DNA from: a virus
Reading direction: 5' to 3' (one strand)
DNA length: 26,063 bases
Virus record (IMG/VR): IMGVR_UViG_3300021425_000165
Span: 1 to 26,063 of that record
Positions 12,905-21,785 of this stretch are shown piece after piece. The notes beneath the pieces were generated by a model, which was given only the letters and a program-made list of their open reading frames with translations, searched no databases and had not been told where the DNA came from. The position numbers were made by a program, and so were the translations under genes. Within the stretch, counting starts at the first letter, position 1; the number at the start of each line of letters is the position of its first letter.

Positions 12905-13704
12905 GAGGGTGGGGGATTTTCTGCACCAGTAGGTTCAGAAACCCGACCCAGATAAGGATCATAATCCATCAAATTTTCAATCGTAAAGCTTGCACCTGTT
13001 GTTTCCCAGAAATTAGAAATTGCTTGATGGTTTCCTTTATGAAAAGCATCAACATGTTCTGGATGAATAGATGAACCCAATTCAATTCTATAAAGAAGAA
13101 AAGGAATCGAATAGGTATTACCAGAATTGTAAAGCAAATCATCAGCAACTGGTCTTGGTCTTACACCATTGTCCAGTTTATATTTGTCTCCACGACAATG
13201 AAGACGGATCATTTTTTCTGCATGATGACGAGTGATCACATAGCAAGCAGTAGAAAATTCATTTACAAATCTTTTATGAATTTTTACATGAACATCACCT
13301 GTACAGATAATTGCAAGTTGAATTACATCCCAATCGTATGGAACTCTGCCAATGGCATCTTGCCAAGTAAAGTTCCAACACTTAACCGTATTTAAACTAC
13401 AATCATCTTCCATAATGATTGCATATGGAGTATCGGATGTTTCATACCAGTGTTTGATCGCTTTGAGGTGAGAAGTTACACATCCAATCTCACCAGAAGT
13501 CATCATCTCAGGATACCTACCTTTAATGATATCACTTAGATCATCATCTCTACCATCATATGCAGAGATGCGAGTATAGTTTTCAATCTCCCAATACTTA
13601 AACTGGTTTTCCATATACTCTTTTCTTTCTGGTTGTCCATCAAGATTAATATAGTATATGGGACCAAAGTTTTTGAGTTTGTATGTTGACTTATTTTTAT
13701 CCAT
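12901..13704 (-). CDS. glycosyltransferase family 25 (LPS-type)
   Basis: GT25 enzymes transfer hexoses to lipopolysaccharide or related acceptors. The 267-aa product shows the family blocks in order: YYINLDGQPERKEYM (about 17-31), GEIGCVTSHLKAI (71-83) and the metal-binding IIMEDD (96-101). The His/Arg-rich remainder is less conserved. It is the last gene of the glycan cassette; its ATG shares one base with the stop of the GT15-like gene. No signal or membrane segment, so it acts in the cytoplasm. Confidence 0.88.
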   Translation of the reverse strand: MDKNKSTYKLKNFGPIYYINLDGQPERKEYMENQFKYWEIENYTRISAYDGRDDDLSDIIKGRYPEMMTSGEIGCVTSHLKAIKHWYETSDTPYAIIMEDDCSLNTVKCWNFTWQDAIGRVPYDWDVIQLAIICTGDVHVKIHKRFVNEFSTACYVITRHHAEKMIRLHCRGDKYKLDNGVRPRPVADDLLYNSGNTYSIPFLLYRIELGSSIHPEHVDAFHKGNHQAISNFWETTGASFTIENLMDYDPYLGRVSEPTGAENPPPS

Positions 13705-14489
13705 TATACTGTATAAACTGCTCCATGTTGATAAGTAAATCCACTAACTGGAATAATATTTTGTTCACTCATGAATAAATTAATTCCAAGAAATTTAATG
13801 GGAGCATCCCCCCATCTTTTTGTATAGATTCCACCACTTTTATCAATGTAATTATAAAAGTTCATGTATTCACTTGTCAAGAACCAAGATACTTTACCCA
13901 ACTCAAAGTTGGTATAGAACATCCATCTGGCAGGAATATTGTTTGGATAAATGTTGTTAACAAATTCCCACAATCCTTCAACAACTTTTTCATTATCTTG
14001 TTGAACTGCTGGTGCAATAAATCCATAATAACATTCATTCTCTTTAGCCCACTCAAAGATGTCATAATTGAGTGGAGTATGAATAAAGGAATCGGTATCT
14101 AGTCTCAGGTAATAATCATACTCTTTGATAATATCAAACTTATAAATTTCACCAGAGAAGAATCTACACATGTGACGATACCCCATGGAAAAACCAGGAT
14201 GCCCCCAAGCAACTGGACCATTTCCATGAGTTGGATGTGGAAAGAATTCTGGAATATTATTTTTTATTTCTTCTGGATAATCGGGAACGTCAAACTCAAT
14301 TGATTGATACTTGATATTAAGTTTAGTTTCTACTCTTGACTTAAATTTTTCAAATGATTCTTCACAAAAAACTACCAAGTCAACATTGTCAGTGAACGGA
14401 ATTAAATTTTCTTCAAGTAGAGATAATGATTTATTGAAATCAATTAAATCATCTTCAGAAGATCGAACAAGATATACTATACAATTCAT
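13704..14489 (-). CDS. GT15-like (Kre2/Mnt1-type) glycosyltransferase
   Basis: The 261-aa product resembles the fungal alpha-1,2-mannosyltransferase family GT15. It has GYRHMCRFFSG (103-113), YDYYLRLDTDSF (124-135, replacing the usual Glu-Pro-Asp block by Asp-Thr-Asp) and KRWGDAP (224-230) followed by a hydrophobic stretch. In that family GDP-mannose is the donor. The start at 14489 is fixed by an ATGA overlap; an in-frame ATG five codons upstream is less likely. There is no N-terminal anchor, unlike the Golgi enzymes. Donor and linkage here are inferred. Confidence 0.78.
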   Translation of the reverse strand: MNCIVYLVRSSEDDLIDFNKSLSLLEENLIPFTDNVDLVVFCEESFEKFKSRVETKLNIKYQSIEFDVPDYPEEIKNNIPEFFPHPTHGNGPVAWGHPGFSMGYRHMCRFFSGEIYKFDIIKEYDYYLRLDTDSFIHTPLNYDIFEWAKENECYYGFIAPAVQQDNEKVVEGLWEFVNNIYPNNIPARWMFYTNFELGKVSWFLTSEYMNFYNYIDKSGGIYTKRWGDAPIKFLGINLFMSEQNIIPVSGFTYQHGAVYTV

Positions 14490-15190
14490 AAGTATTGCTT
14501 CCAATCAATAGTTGGTGATTGAAGATGGTCACAATGGGTTGCATAACCAGGAATAGATGTGATTAACCTCTTACCAATATTTCCTAGATGAACAAACTTT
14601 GCATGATCCATTGATACACCATCAGGAGATGCATCACTATAATGTTTGTGAATATTATAATCTTCTTTCAGTGTTCCCACCCTTGCAGCATAGGTATTAC
14701 ATGTAGATGGTACAGTTCTCCAATGAACCGATTCACTAACCATCACCTTTGATACTAAACCATCATAACCAGAATCAATATACTTATCAAGGTGATCGTA
14801 CAATGAGATGTAATGTGTTGGTAGTGTGAATCCTTCCATTAAAATTTCACACCATCCAGGTTGATGTAAATAATCATCTTCTAAGAAATAAATTATTGTA
14901 TCGTCAGAAAAATCTTTCTCTAATGCAATATCAATTGTACGAGAAAAACTTCCTGACTCATAACCAAAATTAATTATCTCAACATTCTCCTCATCCTTTA
15001 AGAAGGTATCGGAAATTGGACCATACTTTTCATCATATACAATTGTATAATCAGCAAGTTCTGGATTGATAGTTTTCTTAAAGTTTTCAAAGAGTTTAAT
15101 CTTATCAAACCATTCTGGTCTATGTCTATTTGGTAGAGCACTGTTTGGAGAATAATAACAATGTCTCATGAATACTTGAATTGGTTTCAT
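14486..15190 (-). CDS. putative GT-A glycosyltransferase, 234 aa
   Basis: A nucleotide-sugar-binding pattern is suggested by YFLEDDYLHQPGW (101-113), where EDD is the likely metal-binding motif, preceded by an early hydrophobic strand (ADYTIVYDE). The position in the cassette, coupled by ATGA junctions on both sides, supports a glycosyltransferase. I cannot name the family. The start at 15190 is chosen because it overlaps the upstream stop. Confidence 0.65.
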   Translation of the reverse strand: MKPIQVFMRHCYYSPNSALPNRHRPEWFDKIKLFENFKKTINPELADYTIVYDEKYGPISDTFLKDEENVEIINFGYESGSFSRTIDIALEKDFSDDTIIYFLEDDYLHQPGWCEILMEGFTLPTHYISLYDHLDKYIDSGYDGLVSKVMVSESVHWRTVPSTCNTYAARVGTLKEDYNIHKHYSDASPDGVSMDHAKFVHLGNIGKRLITSIPGYATHCDHLQSPTIDWKQYL

Positions 15191-16176
15191 TTCCAATAAT
15201 CGTAAATGTCTTTTGTTACTTCGTATTCCATATCTTTCACTTTTCTGTTGGGTTGTTTAACTGCCCATTCAAACATACTGTCAATTAAAGATTCAAGTTC
15301 AGTTCCGTCTTCAAAATTCAATAATGTTTTTGCTTTAGTATGATCGCAATAGGCGTGTTTAACTTCATGTCTAGATTCGACGTGTTCAATAGTTGCATCA
15401 TATCCATATTTGGATGCAACTTTCCTTACAGTTTCTGCAGCTTCATTGATAGTAAAGTATTTGTCTGCACCAATGTTAAATATCTCACCATCATAATCGG
15501 TGAGAAGTTTATCAAAAGGTTTCATATAATATTTGATATCAGAGAATGCTCTAGTTTGTTCACCATCACCGTAGACCAATAGAGGTTGTCCAGTAATTGC
15601 TTTGCGAATAAAGATGCCAATTACATTTCTATATCTATCCCAAATGTTTTGATATTTTCCAAGAACATTATGAGGACGAACAATGTTATAACGCAATCCA
15701 AATTGATCTCCAGCAAGTTTTAGATCAACTTCTACAGAATACTTGGCAACACCATAAGGATCAATTGGCATTGGTCTTAAATCTTCGGTAAATGGTGGTT
15801 GCTGTTCACCATAAACTGCCATACTAGAAGTAAAAATCAACTTGCTATTAAAGTTGATAGACTCATTGATAATATTTGCAGAACAAATTACATTATTTCT
15901 GTAATTGTAGTTGCGTATAAAAGGAGACAATCCTTCAGCAGCATATGCAGCAAAGTGATATACTACATCAGGATTTTCTTGTTCAAATACTTCTTTTACT
16001 TTTTTTCTATTCTCAAGATTGACTTTGTAGAATTTTAGATTATCATTTTTAGGAAGAAAAGCTTTATAACCTCCAGAAAAATTATCAATACCAATTACTG
16101 TGTGACCATTTTCTAGAAGATGTCTTGAATAGTTTGCCCCAAGCAAACCAGCTGTTCCAGTTACTAATACTTTCAT
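15187..16176 (-). CDS. NAD-dependent sugar epimerase/dehydratase (extended SDR)
   Basis: Converts a nucleotide sugar, most likely by C4 epimerisation. The 329-aa protein has the Rossmann motif GTAGLLG (7-13), an acidic residue after strand 2 (IDNF), the FTSSMAVYG serine block (about 115-123) and the catalytic YGVAK (Tyr141, Lys145). This is GalE/WbpP-like organisation. The substrate cannot be told from sequence. It supplies an activated sugar to the adjacent transferases. Confidence 0.88.
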   Translation of the reverse strand: MKVLVTGTAGLLGANYSRHLLENGHTVIGIDNFSGGYKAFLPKNDNLKFYKVNLENRKKVKEVFEQENPDVVYHFAAYAAEGLSPFIRNYNYRNNVICSANIINESINFNSKLIFTSSMAVYGEQQPPFTEDLRPMPIDPYGVAKYSVEVDLKLAGDQFGLRYNIVRPHNVLGKYQNIWDRYRNVIGIFIRKAITGQPLLVYGDGEQTRAFSDIKYYMKPFDKLLTDYDGEIFNIGADKYFTINEAAETVRKVASKYGYDATIEHVESRHEVKHAYCDHTKAKTLLNFEDGTELESLIDSMFEWAVKQPNRKVKDMEYEVTKDIYDYWK

Positions 16177-16880
16177 TGGTACTTCAGTCTCATCAACTCA
16201 TTTGTGTTTGTAAAATTTGAACCGTGCCATCCAAAATGTTTTGATTTATCAAATGACGTTGGTTGATTCCAAGGGATCCCAAACTCTATGCACGGATTTT
16301 CATATGAAAATTTTGCAGCAAGTTCAAGTGGAGCAAACTTGATTCCATATTCAATTGCTTCCTCATATTTTCTAGTGCAAAGAAAAGTATCTTCCCCAAG
16401 ACCATTACAAGAATCAAACTGTGATGAAAACTCAAGGAACTTCTTACTTCTCAAACAAAATCCACCATTACCAACTCTATTTTTAGGAAAGTTTTTCCTA
16501 ATGTATGGTTGTTGTTCTTCTAGTTGAAGACTAATCCAACTTTCTTCACCTGGCCATGGTGCTCCAATATAATCATAATTTAAAAAATCATCGTCCCAAA
16601 GATCTGGATTAACGATATGTCCATCATCTTGAATTAACATTACATAATCATTTTCAGTATGATCAATAAGTTTCAAAACATGATCATTATACTGATACCA
16701 ATCTAATTTGTCAATTAAGTGAAGTTCAATATCATATACCTCAATGTCTTGATGGGTAACTAAAATGCTTTTACCAAATTCAAAGAACTTTTGGCAATGA
16801 TTAATAGCAGCTGCAGATTGATATGGATCTACACAGTTAATTGAAATTAAATCAACATTAGTTAGTTTCTTTTTCATCAT
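16173..16880 (-). CDS. DUF5672-like glycosyltransferase
   Basis: The 235-aa product has the features of the DUF5672 group: a LIQDDGH metal-site motif (83-88), DYIGAPWP (103-110), VGNGGFCLRS (136-145), a later GEDTF acidic pair and a terminal HFGWHG. Proteins of this group are GT-A-like transferases found in bacteria, algae and viruses; donor and acceptor are unknown. It begins inside the methyltransferase 3' end (23-base overlap) and is coupled by ATGA to the epimerase. Confidence 0.78.
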   Translation of the reverse strand: MMKKKLTNVDLISINCVDPYQSAAAINHCQKFFEFGKSILVTHQDIEVYDIELHLIDKLDWYQYNDHVLKLIDHTENDYVMLIQDDGHIVNPDLWDDDFLNYDYIGAPWPGEESWISLQLEEQQPYIRKNFPKNRVGNGGFCLRSKKFLEFSSQFDSCNGLGEDTFLCTRKYEEAIEYGIKFAPLELAAKFSYENPCIEFGIPWNQPTSFDKSKHFGWHGSNFTNTNELMRLKYQ

Positions 16881-17472
16881 TTTTAGTCCACGTCAAATAT
16901 GCACAATTTGCTCCATGAAATCTTGCAACAGAACCTCCATGATACATTTTAACTTCAGCATTTGGAAACTGTTCCTTAAAAAACTGCATGTCAAAACTAT
17001 GAGGATGTTCTTGATTGATTGCAGTATCTATAGGTTCAAATACTCTTATAACATTTGCGATCTTTTTTGCATTTTGAATTTGGAGGAATGGATCTCTAAC
17101 GTGTTGAAGAACATTAAAGAACCACACTTCATCAAACTTAGATCTTCCAGTATAATCTTCAAACCCTACAGATATAGATTCAATACCAGTGTTAGAAATT
17201 TTAGATCTCACATCCTCTGGAAATTGATCATAAAGTGGTTCTACATTTACTGCCTTCTTCAAACCTTTGCAGAATGATATTGCAGGATGACAACCACCAC
17301 CAGACTCTAGAATTTTTTTGCCTACAAGATCAGTTTCTGGATCAATATTGAAATGATCTTTGAGAATTATGTATGCAGAATTTTTATAGTTCTCTCGATT
17401 TCCATAATCATAGTGATTGATTTCACCAGATTGTGCTTCTGTCCATCTTTCTTGACTAATAACCTCAACCAT
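16858..17472 (-). CDS. class I SAM-dependent methyltransferase
   Basis: A Rossmann-type motif I, KKILESGGGCHP (52-63), is followed by an acidic residue after strand 2 (VEP) and by FDEVWFFNVLQHVRDP (113-128), the motif IV/V region of Methyltransf_11-like enzymes. In this cassette it probably methylates a sugar or glycan. The ATG at 17472 has an AGGAGG site seven bases before it; a TTG one codon earlier is not used. No strong substrate-specific motif is seen. Confidence 0.78.
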   Translation of the reverse strand: MVEVISQERWTEAQSGEINHYDYGNRENYKNSAYIILKDHFNIDPETDLVGKKILESGGGCHPAISFCKGLKKAVNVEPLYDQFPEDVRSKISNTGIESISVGFEDYTGRSKFDEVWFFNVLQHVRDPFLQIQNAKKIANVIRVFEPIDTAINQEHPHSFDMQFFKEQFPNAEVKMYHGGSVARFHGANCAYLTWTKNDEKETN

Positions 17473-18280
17473 CAACTAACCTCCTGTCTTCATTTTGATA
17501 TTCTAAATTAATAAGATCTTTATGACGTTCATAAAATATTTTCATATTCTTATGATTTGCTTTTAATAACCATGGAGCAGGAGATCCAGAAACTCTAGTT
17601 CCACCCCACTCATCCTTTGATTCAAAATCAATCCAATAACATCCACAAACCTTATCAAGTTCTTTATGCATTCTATACATCAAATCATGATCATCCATAT
17701 CTTGTGGAGAAAATTCTTCATCAAGATAGTTTAACTTTTTCAAGTCCTCATGATTAATCATCAAAGGTCCCCTATTTACTGAGGCACGAACAGCAAAAAT
17801 ATCTCTTGAGATATTTGTTCTATCCGCATGATTAGTATGTATACAGATATCGCACCAGCAATTATCAAGATCCTCTTTCATTCCCAAGTGAGTTGTATTG
17901 GGATTAAATTCCCATCCATGAGCAGTTCTTGAAGTCACTGCAAATACGTCATCAAACGCATCAAAAGGTTTTTGCATTCGAAGATTCCAACCATCTTCTT
18001 TGATGATCATATCATCTTGAACGATGATTACATATTCTCCTTTAGCACTTTTTAATCCAACATTATTTGCTTTGGTTTCATAAACATCAGGAGTTGTTGC
18101 TATGGTTACATTACAGTTCTTACCACAAAAATAGTCTTCAACAACATTAAAAGATTTATCAGTACATCCATCAAGAACTATAATGAGTTCATAATCTCCT
18201 CTAGTATTTTTTACAATACCATCTAGAACTTGTTGAACCAACCACTCTTTATTATGAATGGTTAAAATGATACTATGCAT
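17465..18280 (-). CDS. family 2 glycosyltransferase
   Basis: Classic GT2: SIILTIHNKEW (3-13), then IIVLDGCTDKS (33-43) and the DxD-type VQDDM (87-91). A later PQDMDDHDLM block supplies the catalytic acidic residue region. The 271-aa length fits a single cytoplasmic transferase domain. It overlaps the upstream gene by eight bases and the methyltransferase by eight. Confidence 0.9.
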   Translation of the reverse strand: MHSIILTIHNKEWLVQQVLDGIVKNTRGDYELIIVLDGCTDKSFNVVEDYFCGKNCNVTIATTPDVYETKANNVGLKSAKGEYVIIVQDDMIIKEDGWNLRMQKPFDAFDDVFAVTSRTAHGWEFNPNTTHLGMKEDLDNCWCDICIHTNHADRTNISRDIFAVRASVNRGPLMINHEDLKKLNYLDEEFSPQDMDDHDLMYRMHKELDKVCGCYWIDFESKDEWGGTRVSGSPAPWLLKANHKNMKIFYERHKDLINLEYQNEDRRLVDG

Positions 18281-19010
18281 TCTTGATCTCCACTAGGAAT
18301 CTATCAATGTCTCTACCTAAGTTAGAACCAGGATATCGTTCATACCAATAGTCATAGTCACACTCAATAAAATTTCTAAACTCATTATTACTTACACTCA
18401 ATCCTTCACGAATTGCGATATTGGTTAGAACACTTTGATCGTTGCGATGCTCTTTAAATGTAGCAAGTTCCTCACCAAGTGCGCTTGGATCATTTTTAAT
18501 GATTCTAGAATCCAAACAAAACTTCATCCAATCACTAATAATGTTAATAGACTCTTCAGTTTTTTTCCAAACTTGAACACCTGCTTCTAGTTGATTTGAA
18601 TTCCAATAGTCTTCTTCATCACATCCCATTAGGATAAAACAATCTCTCTTAGTATAATCTTTATTCTTATTATTGCCCAAGAGAAGAAGACAAAATTCAT
18701 CTTCACTCAAAGTACTTTCAACATATGATTTAATATTTGGGGATACCATATCTCCACAATCACAATAAATCACATAATCATTCTCTTCAACTTTAGATAG
18801 TGCATCAAGAATAACATATGGTTTCCATGTCCACCATCCACCACCATGACTTTCATCAAGAATGTTTTGATTATCTTTATAAAAATCAGTAGAAACTAAC
18901 CAGTCTCTATCATAAGAGAGAATATTAAAATTCTTAGAGTGAATTTTCTCTAAGAATTTTTGTTCTTCTTTAAATTTTCCGTCAGCATAATTTACTAGAT
19001 GCCAAGTCAT
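18273..19010 (-). CDS. putative glycosyltransferase, WKPY/DxGD type
   Basis: GGGWWTWKPYVILDAL (56-71) followed by DYVIYCDCGD (78-87) is a pattern I associate with capsular and O-antigen loci: an aromatic WKPY block before a hydrophobic strand ending in a DxGD metal site. The remainder is a helical domain with a conserved-looking HRNDQSVLTN near the end. No family number is claimed. ATGA-coupled to its upstream neighbour. Confidence 0.65.
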   Translation of the reverse strand: MTWHLVNYADGKFKEEQKFLEKIHSKNFNILSYDRDWLVSTDFYKDNQNILDESHGGGWWTWKPYVILDALSKVEENDYVIYCDCGDMVSPNIKSYVESTLSEDEFCLLLLGNNKNKDYTKRDCFILMGCDEEDYWNSNQLEAGVQVWKKTEESINIISDWMKFCLDSRIIKNDPSALGEELATFKEHRNDQSVLTNIAIREGLSVSNNEFRNFIECDYDYWYERYPGSNLGRDIDRFLVEIKNA

Positions 19011-19879
19011 TTTAGTTTCTCCTTCACATACTCTTGGTTCTCATAATACTCTATAATTTGATCTTTAGAAAGCCCCTTTAGATATTCCCAGAGTTGATTA
19101 TTCTTTTGCATAAATGGATTATTGAACCAAGAGTTTTGAGTTCTTTTATGTTCTAAGTGATATGCATGATTATCAACTCTACCAATTGTGTATCCCAAAA
19201 TATTCCATCTATGATGTCTCTCAACATCTTCTGGAGCATATGCAATGAAGTTTTCATTTTCTAAATACCCATTTTTATAAACTTGAGTATTGAAAAACTG
19301 AACCATTCCATACTCAGCCCATCCAAGTCCATTCACATTCTGAGCATATCCATATGACTTATCAAAGGTTTCTGGACTGAATTTAGAAATAAACTCTTTG
19401 ATCAAAGGAAAATTTAGAAGACATTTCAAATCATTTTCATCTTCGACTTTGGTATCAATGACTACTTTACGTTCACCTTTTTCACCAAATCTATATGGAT
19501 AAACAACATCATATTTCTTAGAGTCCAACATTTCCTTTGCTTTCACATAAGATTCAATTGGAAGAATAATATCAGAATCATAGTTAACCACAATATCAGT
19601 CGTGGTTTCCAGAATCATTTCATTCAGCAATCTGGTTCGATGGAAGTGTTCATCACAATTTTCTTCAAAGATATAAGTCAGATTCTTTGTATCAACGATT
19701 GATTCAATTAAAGGTCTAGCCCAAGTATCGAACTTAGACATATCATCAGATTCTTTGATAATAACTTTACAATCAAAGTTACTCAATAAAAAAGAGGTTG
19801 ATAGGATGATATTACGAAGTCGATCATCACTATCAATCCTTAATGGAATAATAAAAGTTACGTTATTCAAATCAATCAT
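19007..19879 (-). CDS. GT-A glycosyltransferase with GT7-like C-terminal block
   Basis: The 290-aa protein has an N-terminal strand typical of GT2 folds (VTFIIPLRID), VVNYDSDI with the DxD motif (97-104), and NGLGWAEYGMVQFF followed by APEDVERHHRW (215-225). That last block resembles the acceptor and metal region of galactosyltransferase-type C-terminal domains, where an EDxE/DxxxR segment is conserved. Donor unknown; UDP-sugar likely. It is coupled by ATGA overlaps on both sides. Confidence 0.75.
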   Translation of the reverse strand: MIDLNNVTFIIPLRIDSDDRLRNIILSTSFLLSNFDCKVIIKESDDMSKFDTWARPLIESIVDTKNLTYIFEENCDEHFHRTRLLNEMILETTTDIVVNYDSDIILPIESYVKAKEMLDSKKYDVVYPYRFGEKGERKVVIDTKVEDENDLKCLLNFPLIKEFISKFSPETFDKSYGYAQNVNGLGWAEYGMVQFFNTQVYKNGYLENENFIAYAPEDVERHHRWNILGYTIGRVDNHAYHLEHKRTQNSWFNNPFMQKNNQLWEYLKGLSKDQIIEYYENQEYVKEKLK

Positions 19880-20673
19880 ATCTTAATCCACCTATCAGGA
19901 ACCAAATCTTTAGTGTCGTTTTGATCACTTAGTGGTGGACCAAACCATCTCTTGGGTGCAATAACTTTTTTACTATTGGATAACCACGCTCCCCACCAAG
20001 AGAATGATGAGTTTGCAATAATATGATAATCACATAAAGTCATCAGACACATATCAAACAAATTACTATTTCCTTGAGAGACATAGAATCTATCTGATCC
20101 AAAAACGTTTTGATTCAATGCCCACTTTGGATCATCAGTGAAAATAATAACAGGAATATTAGAGTCAAGCATAGAAAGAGCTTCTTGATAATATTCAAGG
20201 GGACAACATCCATGCCAAGGTTGGTTTACATAGTCACCTCTACGAACGTGTAATGAGATAACTTCTTCACTGTTAATTTGACTTCTATAATCTTTAGCAA
20301 CTGACAGAATATTTTCTTTAAAGGTAAAATCCTTTTTTACATCTTCTTTGATGTTTGAGAAATACTTTTCAGTTTGAAAGTATCCAAAAAGATCTACATC
20401 GTCAGGACAATTTTCATAGAGTTCTTGATTGAAATGAAAGTGTCCTTCCTCCACTCTCTTATCTGTTCGGTTATGTTTAATATTTTCTTTTGGTAGGGAA
20501 TAAAGTTCAAATCCTTCAAAGAGTTGATGATCGTGCCAAGGATCATTGAAATCACTTGGAGGGATTGTAAACTCATACCCATGTTTTGCAGCAATAGATT
20601 TTAAAGTTGCATACTGGAACATCTGGTTACCAAGTCTACCATGATGTCCCAAAAGATTGAAACTGATAGTCAT
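19876..20673 (-). CDS. GT11 fucosyltransferase-type enzyme (possible L-galactosyltransferase)
   Basis: GT11 enzymes usually transfer L-fucose from GDP-L-fucose in alpha-1,2 linkage. The 265-aa product has all signatures: GRLGNQMFQYA (12-22), HVRRGDY (142-148, GDP binding), FTDD (178-181) and NSSFSWWGAWL (221-231). It overlaps the GDP-mannose 3,5-epimerase gene by an ATGA. No GDP-fucose synthesis gene is in the window, whereas the epimerase yields GDP-L-galactose, a close analogue of GDP-fucose, so the donor here may be L-galactose; this is inference. Confidence 0.9.
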   Translation of the reverse strand: MTISFNLLGHHGRLGNQMFQYATLKSIAAKHGYEFTIPPSDFNDPWHDHQLFEGFELYSLPKENIKHNRTDKRVEEGHFHFNQELYENCPDDVDLFGYFQTEKYFSNIKEDVKKDFTFKENILSVAKDYRSQINSEEVISLHVRRGDYVNQPWHGCCPLEYYQEALSMLDSNIPVIIFTDDPKWALNQNVFGSDRFYVSQGNSNLFDMCLMTLCDYHIIANSSFSWWGAWLSNSKKVIAPKRWFGPPLSDQNDTKDLVPDRWIKI

Positions 20674-21713
20674 TTTTGCAATTGCTCTTTAATCCAGTCA
20701 TAAGTTCTAGCAATTCCTTCCTCTAGAGACATTGAATAAGTCCATCCCAACTTGTCATGAATCAAATCATTATTTGAATTACGACCACGAACTCCAAGAG
20801 GACCATCAATGTGGTTTTTCTCTACAGTTTTATCAGCAACTTTAGCAGTAATATCTACGAGTTGATTGATAGTTACCATTTCCTCAGAACCAATATTCAC
20901 AGGTCCAATGAAATTAGAATTCATCATACGACGAGTTGCTTCAATACACTCATCGACATAAAGGAATGAACGTGTCTGTTTTCCATCACCCCACACTTCA
21001 ATTGTTCCACCATCCTCAGAAAGTTCTGCTACTTTACGACAAATAGCTGCAGGGGCTTTTTCCCTACCACCAGTCCAAGTCCCTTCTGGTCCAAAAATAT
21101 TGTGGTATCGAGCAACACGTACAGGAATACCATAGTTGCGATGATAAGCAAAATACAAACGTTCCGAAAAGAGTTTTTCCCAACCATATTCAGAATCTGG
21201 ATTAGCAGGATATGCGGACTCTTCACGACAATCAGGATTGTCTGGATCAAGTTGATTATGCTCAGGATACATGCAAGCAGATCCAGAATAAAAAACTCTA
21301 GTTACATTCTTGCCAACAAAATCATTGAACTTTCTTACAGACTCAAGAACATTCAGATTAATTGAAGCAGAGTTGTGCATGATATCTGCATCGTTCTCTC
21401 CAGTAAAAACAAAACCAGCACCACCCATATCAGCTGCAAACTGATAAATTTCATCAAAGGATTGGAGATACCTAGATGGAACAAACTTATAAAAGTTTCC
21501 ACGATCACCCTTATATTGAATGACTCGTTCTACAAAAGAAACATCTCTCAAATCACCAATAATAAACTCATTAGCTTCAGTATCAGAAAATTCTGGGTAC
21601 TTTAGGTCTACACCACGAACCCAATATCCTTCAGAACGAAGTCTCTTTACCATATGACTTCCAATAAAACCACCAGCACCAAGCACAAGTGCCTTCTTTA
21701 CATATTGACTCAT
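20670..21713 (-). CDS. GDP-mannose 3,5-epimerase-type enzyme
   Basis: Extended SDR that turns GDP-D-mannose into GDP-L-galactose and GDP-L-gulose. The 347-aa product has GAGGFIG (12-18, NAD binding), AADMGGAGF (93-101), SGSACMYPE (143-151), EYGWEK (175-180), then GPEGTWTGGREKAP and GVRGRNS. These are the hallmark blocks of the plant and bacterial enzyme. Cys147 and Lys219 have the same 72-residue spacing as the acid/base pair Cys145/Lys217 of the Arabidopsis protein. First gene of the cassette, 28 bases after the TATAAT. Confidence 0.9.
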   Translation of the reverse strand: MSQYVKKALVLGAGGFIGSHMVKRLRSEGYWVRGVDLKYPEFSDTEANEFIIGDLRDVSFVERVIQYKGDRGNFYKFVPSRYLQSFDEIYQFAADMGGAGFVFTGENDADIMHNSASINLNVLESVRKFNDFVGKNVTRVFYSGSACMYPEHNQLDPDNPDCREESAYPANPDSEYGWEKLFSERLYFAYHRNYGIPVRVARYHNIFGPEGTWTGGREKAPAAICRKVAELSEDGGTIEVWGDGKQTRSFLYVDECIEATRRMMNSNFIGPVNIGSEEMVTINQLVDITAKVADKTVEKNHIDGPLGVRGRNSNNDLIHDKLGWTYSMSLEEGIARTYDWIKEQLQK

Positions 21714-21740
21714 AGAAAATGAATAATCTCTGTACTATCT

Positions 21741-21769
21741 ATTATACAAAAAAAGAGGAGTTTGTGCAA
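21741..21769 (-). promoter_or_regulatory. promoter of the glycan cassette
   Basis: Perfect TATAAT (21746-21741) with TTGCAC (21769-21764) 17 bases upstream. The -35 is weak (three of six). It is the only promoter seen for the eleven-gene cassette and lies inside the terminator hairpin of the preceding transcript. Confidence 0.7.
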
Positions 21770-21777
21770 CTCCTCTT
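21748..21777 (-). terminator. intrinsic terminator overlapping the cassette promoter
   Basis: Perfect ten-bp stem AAGAGGAGTT/AACTCCTCTT, five-base loop, then seven T on the minus strand. It ends transcripts from the 79-aa gene and the 32-aa ORF. Confidence 0.9.
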
Positions 21778-21785
21778 AGGGTAAC

